Source of the DNA: Leptobrachium leishanense
Lineage: Eukaryota > Chordata > Amphibia > Anura > Megophryidae
DNA length: 64,000 nucleotides
Direction: 5' to 3'
Assembly: GCA_009667805.1 (NCBI GenBank)
Contig: CM019066.1
Location: 329,541,619 to 329,605,618 of the forward strand
Position numbers and translations under genes: made by a program. Under the pieces are notes generated by a model. That model saw only the letters and a program-made list of their open reading frames with translations, was not told where the DNA came from and made no database searches. Every line of letters starts with the position of its first letter. The first letter of the stretch is position 1. Below, piece by piece: positions 63,684-64,000 of the stretch.

Positions 63684-63857
63684 TTGCAGATAAATATGTC
63701 ATTAGATGCGGGGAGCTTTAGTGGAATTTCTAGCTTGTCCATTTCTGGTGCTCTGAGGGTTAACTTGTCGTTATCGCTTGACACTGTTATCAGCACCAGT
63801 CGTGGTTCTTGCCGAGCTGTAACATGCACTTTGTTCTCTTGGATCACAAGCCAATGT
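63684..63857 (-). CDS. mtarc1/2: MTARC exon 2
   Basis: 174 bp. It follows a pyrimidine-rich acceptor (TTTTGTTTTGCAG) and encodes 57 full codons starting HWLVIQENKVHVTARQEP. The TARQEPRLVLI stretch is the MOSC N-terminal signature of the mARC family. The exon starts with the last base of a split codon and ends two bases into a Lys codon (TGC AA), before a GTGCGT donor. A better-looking GTAAGA donor lies 6 bp further on, but using it would break the phase with exon 3 and add residues absent from the family, so I chose GTGCGT. Exon 1 is not in the window. Confidence 0.93.
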
Positions 63858-64000
63858 CTGCAAAACAAAAACACACACATGTAACATGAGAATTATGCAT
63901 TATGTATTCTGGCAACCGTTTACAAAAACTTGTCGTGACATAGTATTGTTTTTCGGGTGATGCAGAAATAGGTGAAACTAAGCAGTGTATGTACCACCTG

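Larger units (their letters stand above)
25114..63857 (-). other. mtarc1/2: MTARC-family gene body, exons 2-7 (exon 1 outside window)
   Basis: Six minus-strand segments splice in frame into about 247 residues matching the MOSC-domain part of the mitochondrial amidoxime-reducing component, a molybdenum-cofactor enzyme of the outer mitochondrial membrane that reduces N-hydroxylated compounds with cytochrome b5 and its reductase. Intron phases are 2, 2, 0, 0, 2, 2. Length from exon 2 onward is within two residues of the human protein as I recall it. No in-frame stop occurs in any exon, so I read a functional gene. The missing exon 1 should supply the membrane anchor and beta-barrel start, about 90 residues. 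Introns are 12.0, 6.9, 10.2, 2.6 and 6.3 kb (introns 6 to 2) and consist largely of transposons. MTARC1 and MTARC2 cannot be told apart from these exons. No clear polyadenylation signal was found near the stop; a MITE begins about 85 bp downstream of it. Confidence 0.93.

Noticed and set aside
63678..63684. Alternative donor GTAAGA for MTARC exon 2
   Set aside because: Stronger by sequence, but it breaks the phase with exon 3 and the gapless family alignment.

Overview
Vertebrate, most likely amphibian (anuran-like), genomic DNA. The window shows split exons with GT-AG junctions and no prokaryotic organisation. It is crowded with Penelope-like retroelements, PIF/Harbinger, hAT, T2/Kolobok-like TTAA elements, Tc1-pogo-like MITEs, a Helitron relic, CR1/L2-like LINE ends and tRNA-type SINEs, a mix typical of frog genomes. 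The species assignment is inference.

The one host gene I can prove is on the minus strand: exons 2-7 of a mitochondrial amidoxime-reducing component gene (MTARC1/2 family, a MOSC-domain molybdenum enzyme). The exons lie at 63684-63857, 57173-57338, 54421-54561, 44198-44262, 37268-37339 and 25114-25240 (stop codon included). All junctions keep frame and together encode about 247 residues. Exon 1, with the membrane anchor, lies beyond the right edge. The first 25 kb is 3' flanking DNA; the only gene remnant found there is a decayed SPRTN (Spartan)-like pseudogene at 11310-11892, interrupted by a MITE.

Almost everything else is transposon, often nested. Intron 6 holds a LINE fragment, split by a 9.8-kb hAT-type element, itself split by a 7.0-kb palindromic head-to-head pair of Penelope-like elements. 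All three levels can be read from their own target-site duplications (TSDs). Intron 5 holds a second, fold-back Penelope-like element of 5.0 kb with a 12-bp TSD and a hammerhead-ribozyme-like motif. Intron 2 holds a Harbinger-type MITE split by a hAT, itself split by a full PIF/Harbinger element. That Harbinger carries a transposase gene and a MADF/Myb-like gene on opposite strands with interleaved exons. Three ~425-bp MITEs in the same window share its ends.

Left flank (1-25113): many copies of a MITE group ending in CAGGGTTATTC, a T2-like MITE, Harbinger MITEs, two minisatellites, hAT MITEs and a non-coding fold-back element with a 15-bp TSD (23605-24975). Intron 4 (44263-54420) holds two more CAGGGTTATTC MITEs, a solo LTR, a Helitron relic, paired T2-like MITEs, SINEs and a LINE 3' end. 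No rRNA, tRNA gene, CRISPR array or bacterial-type operon was seen.
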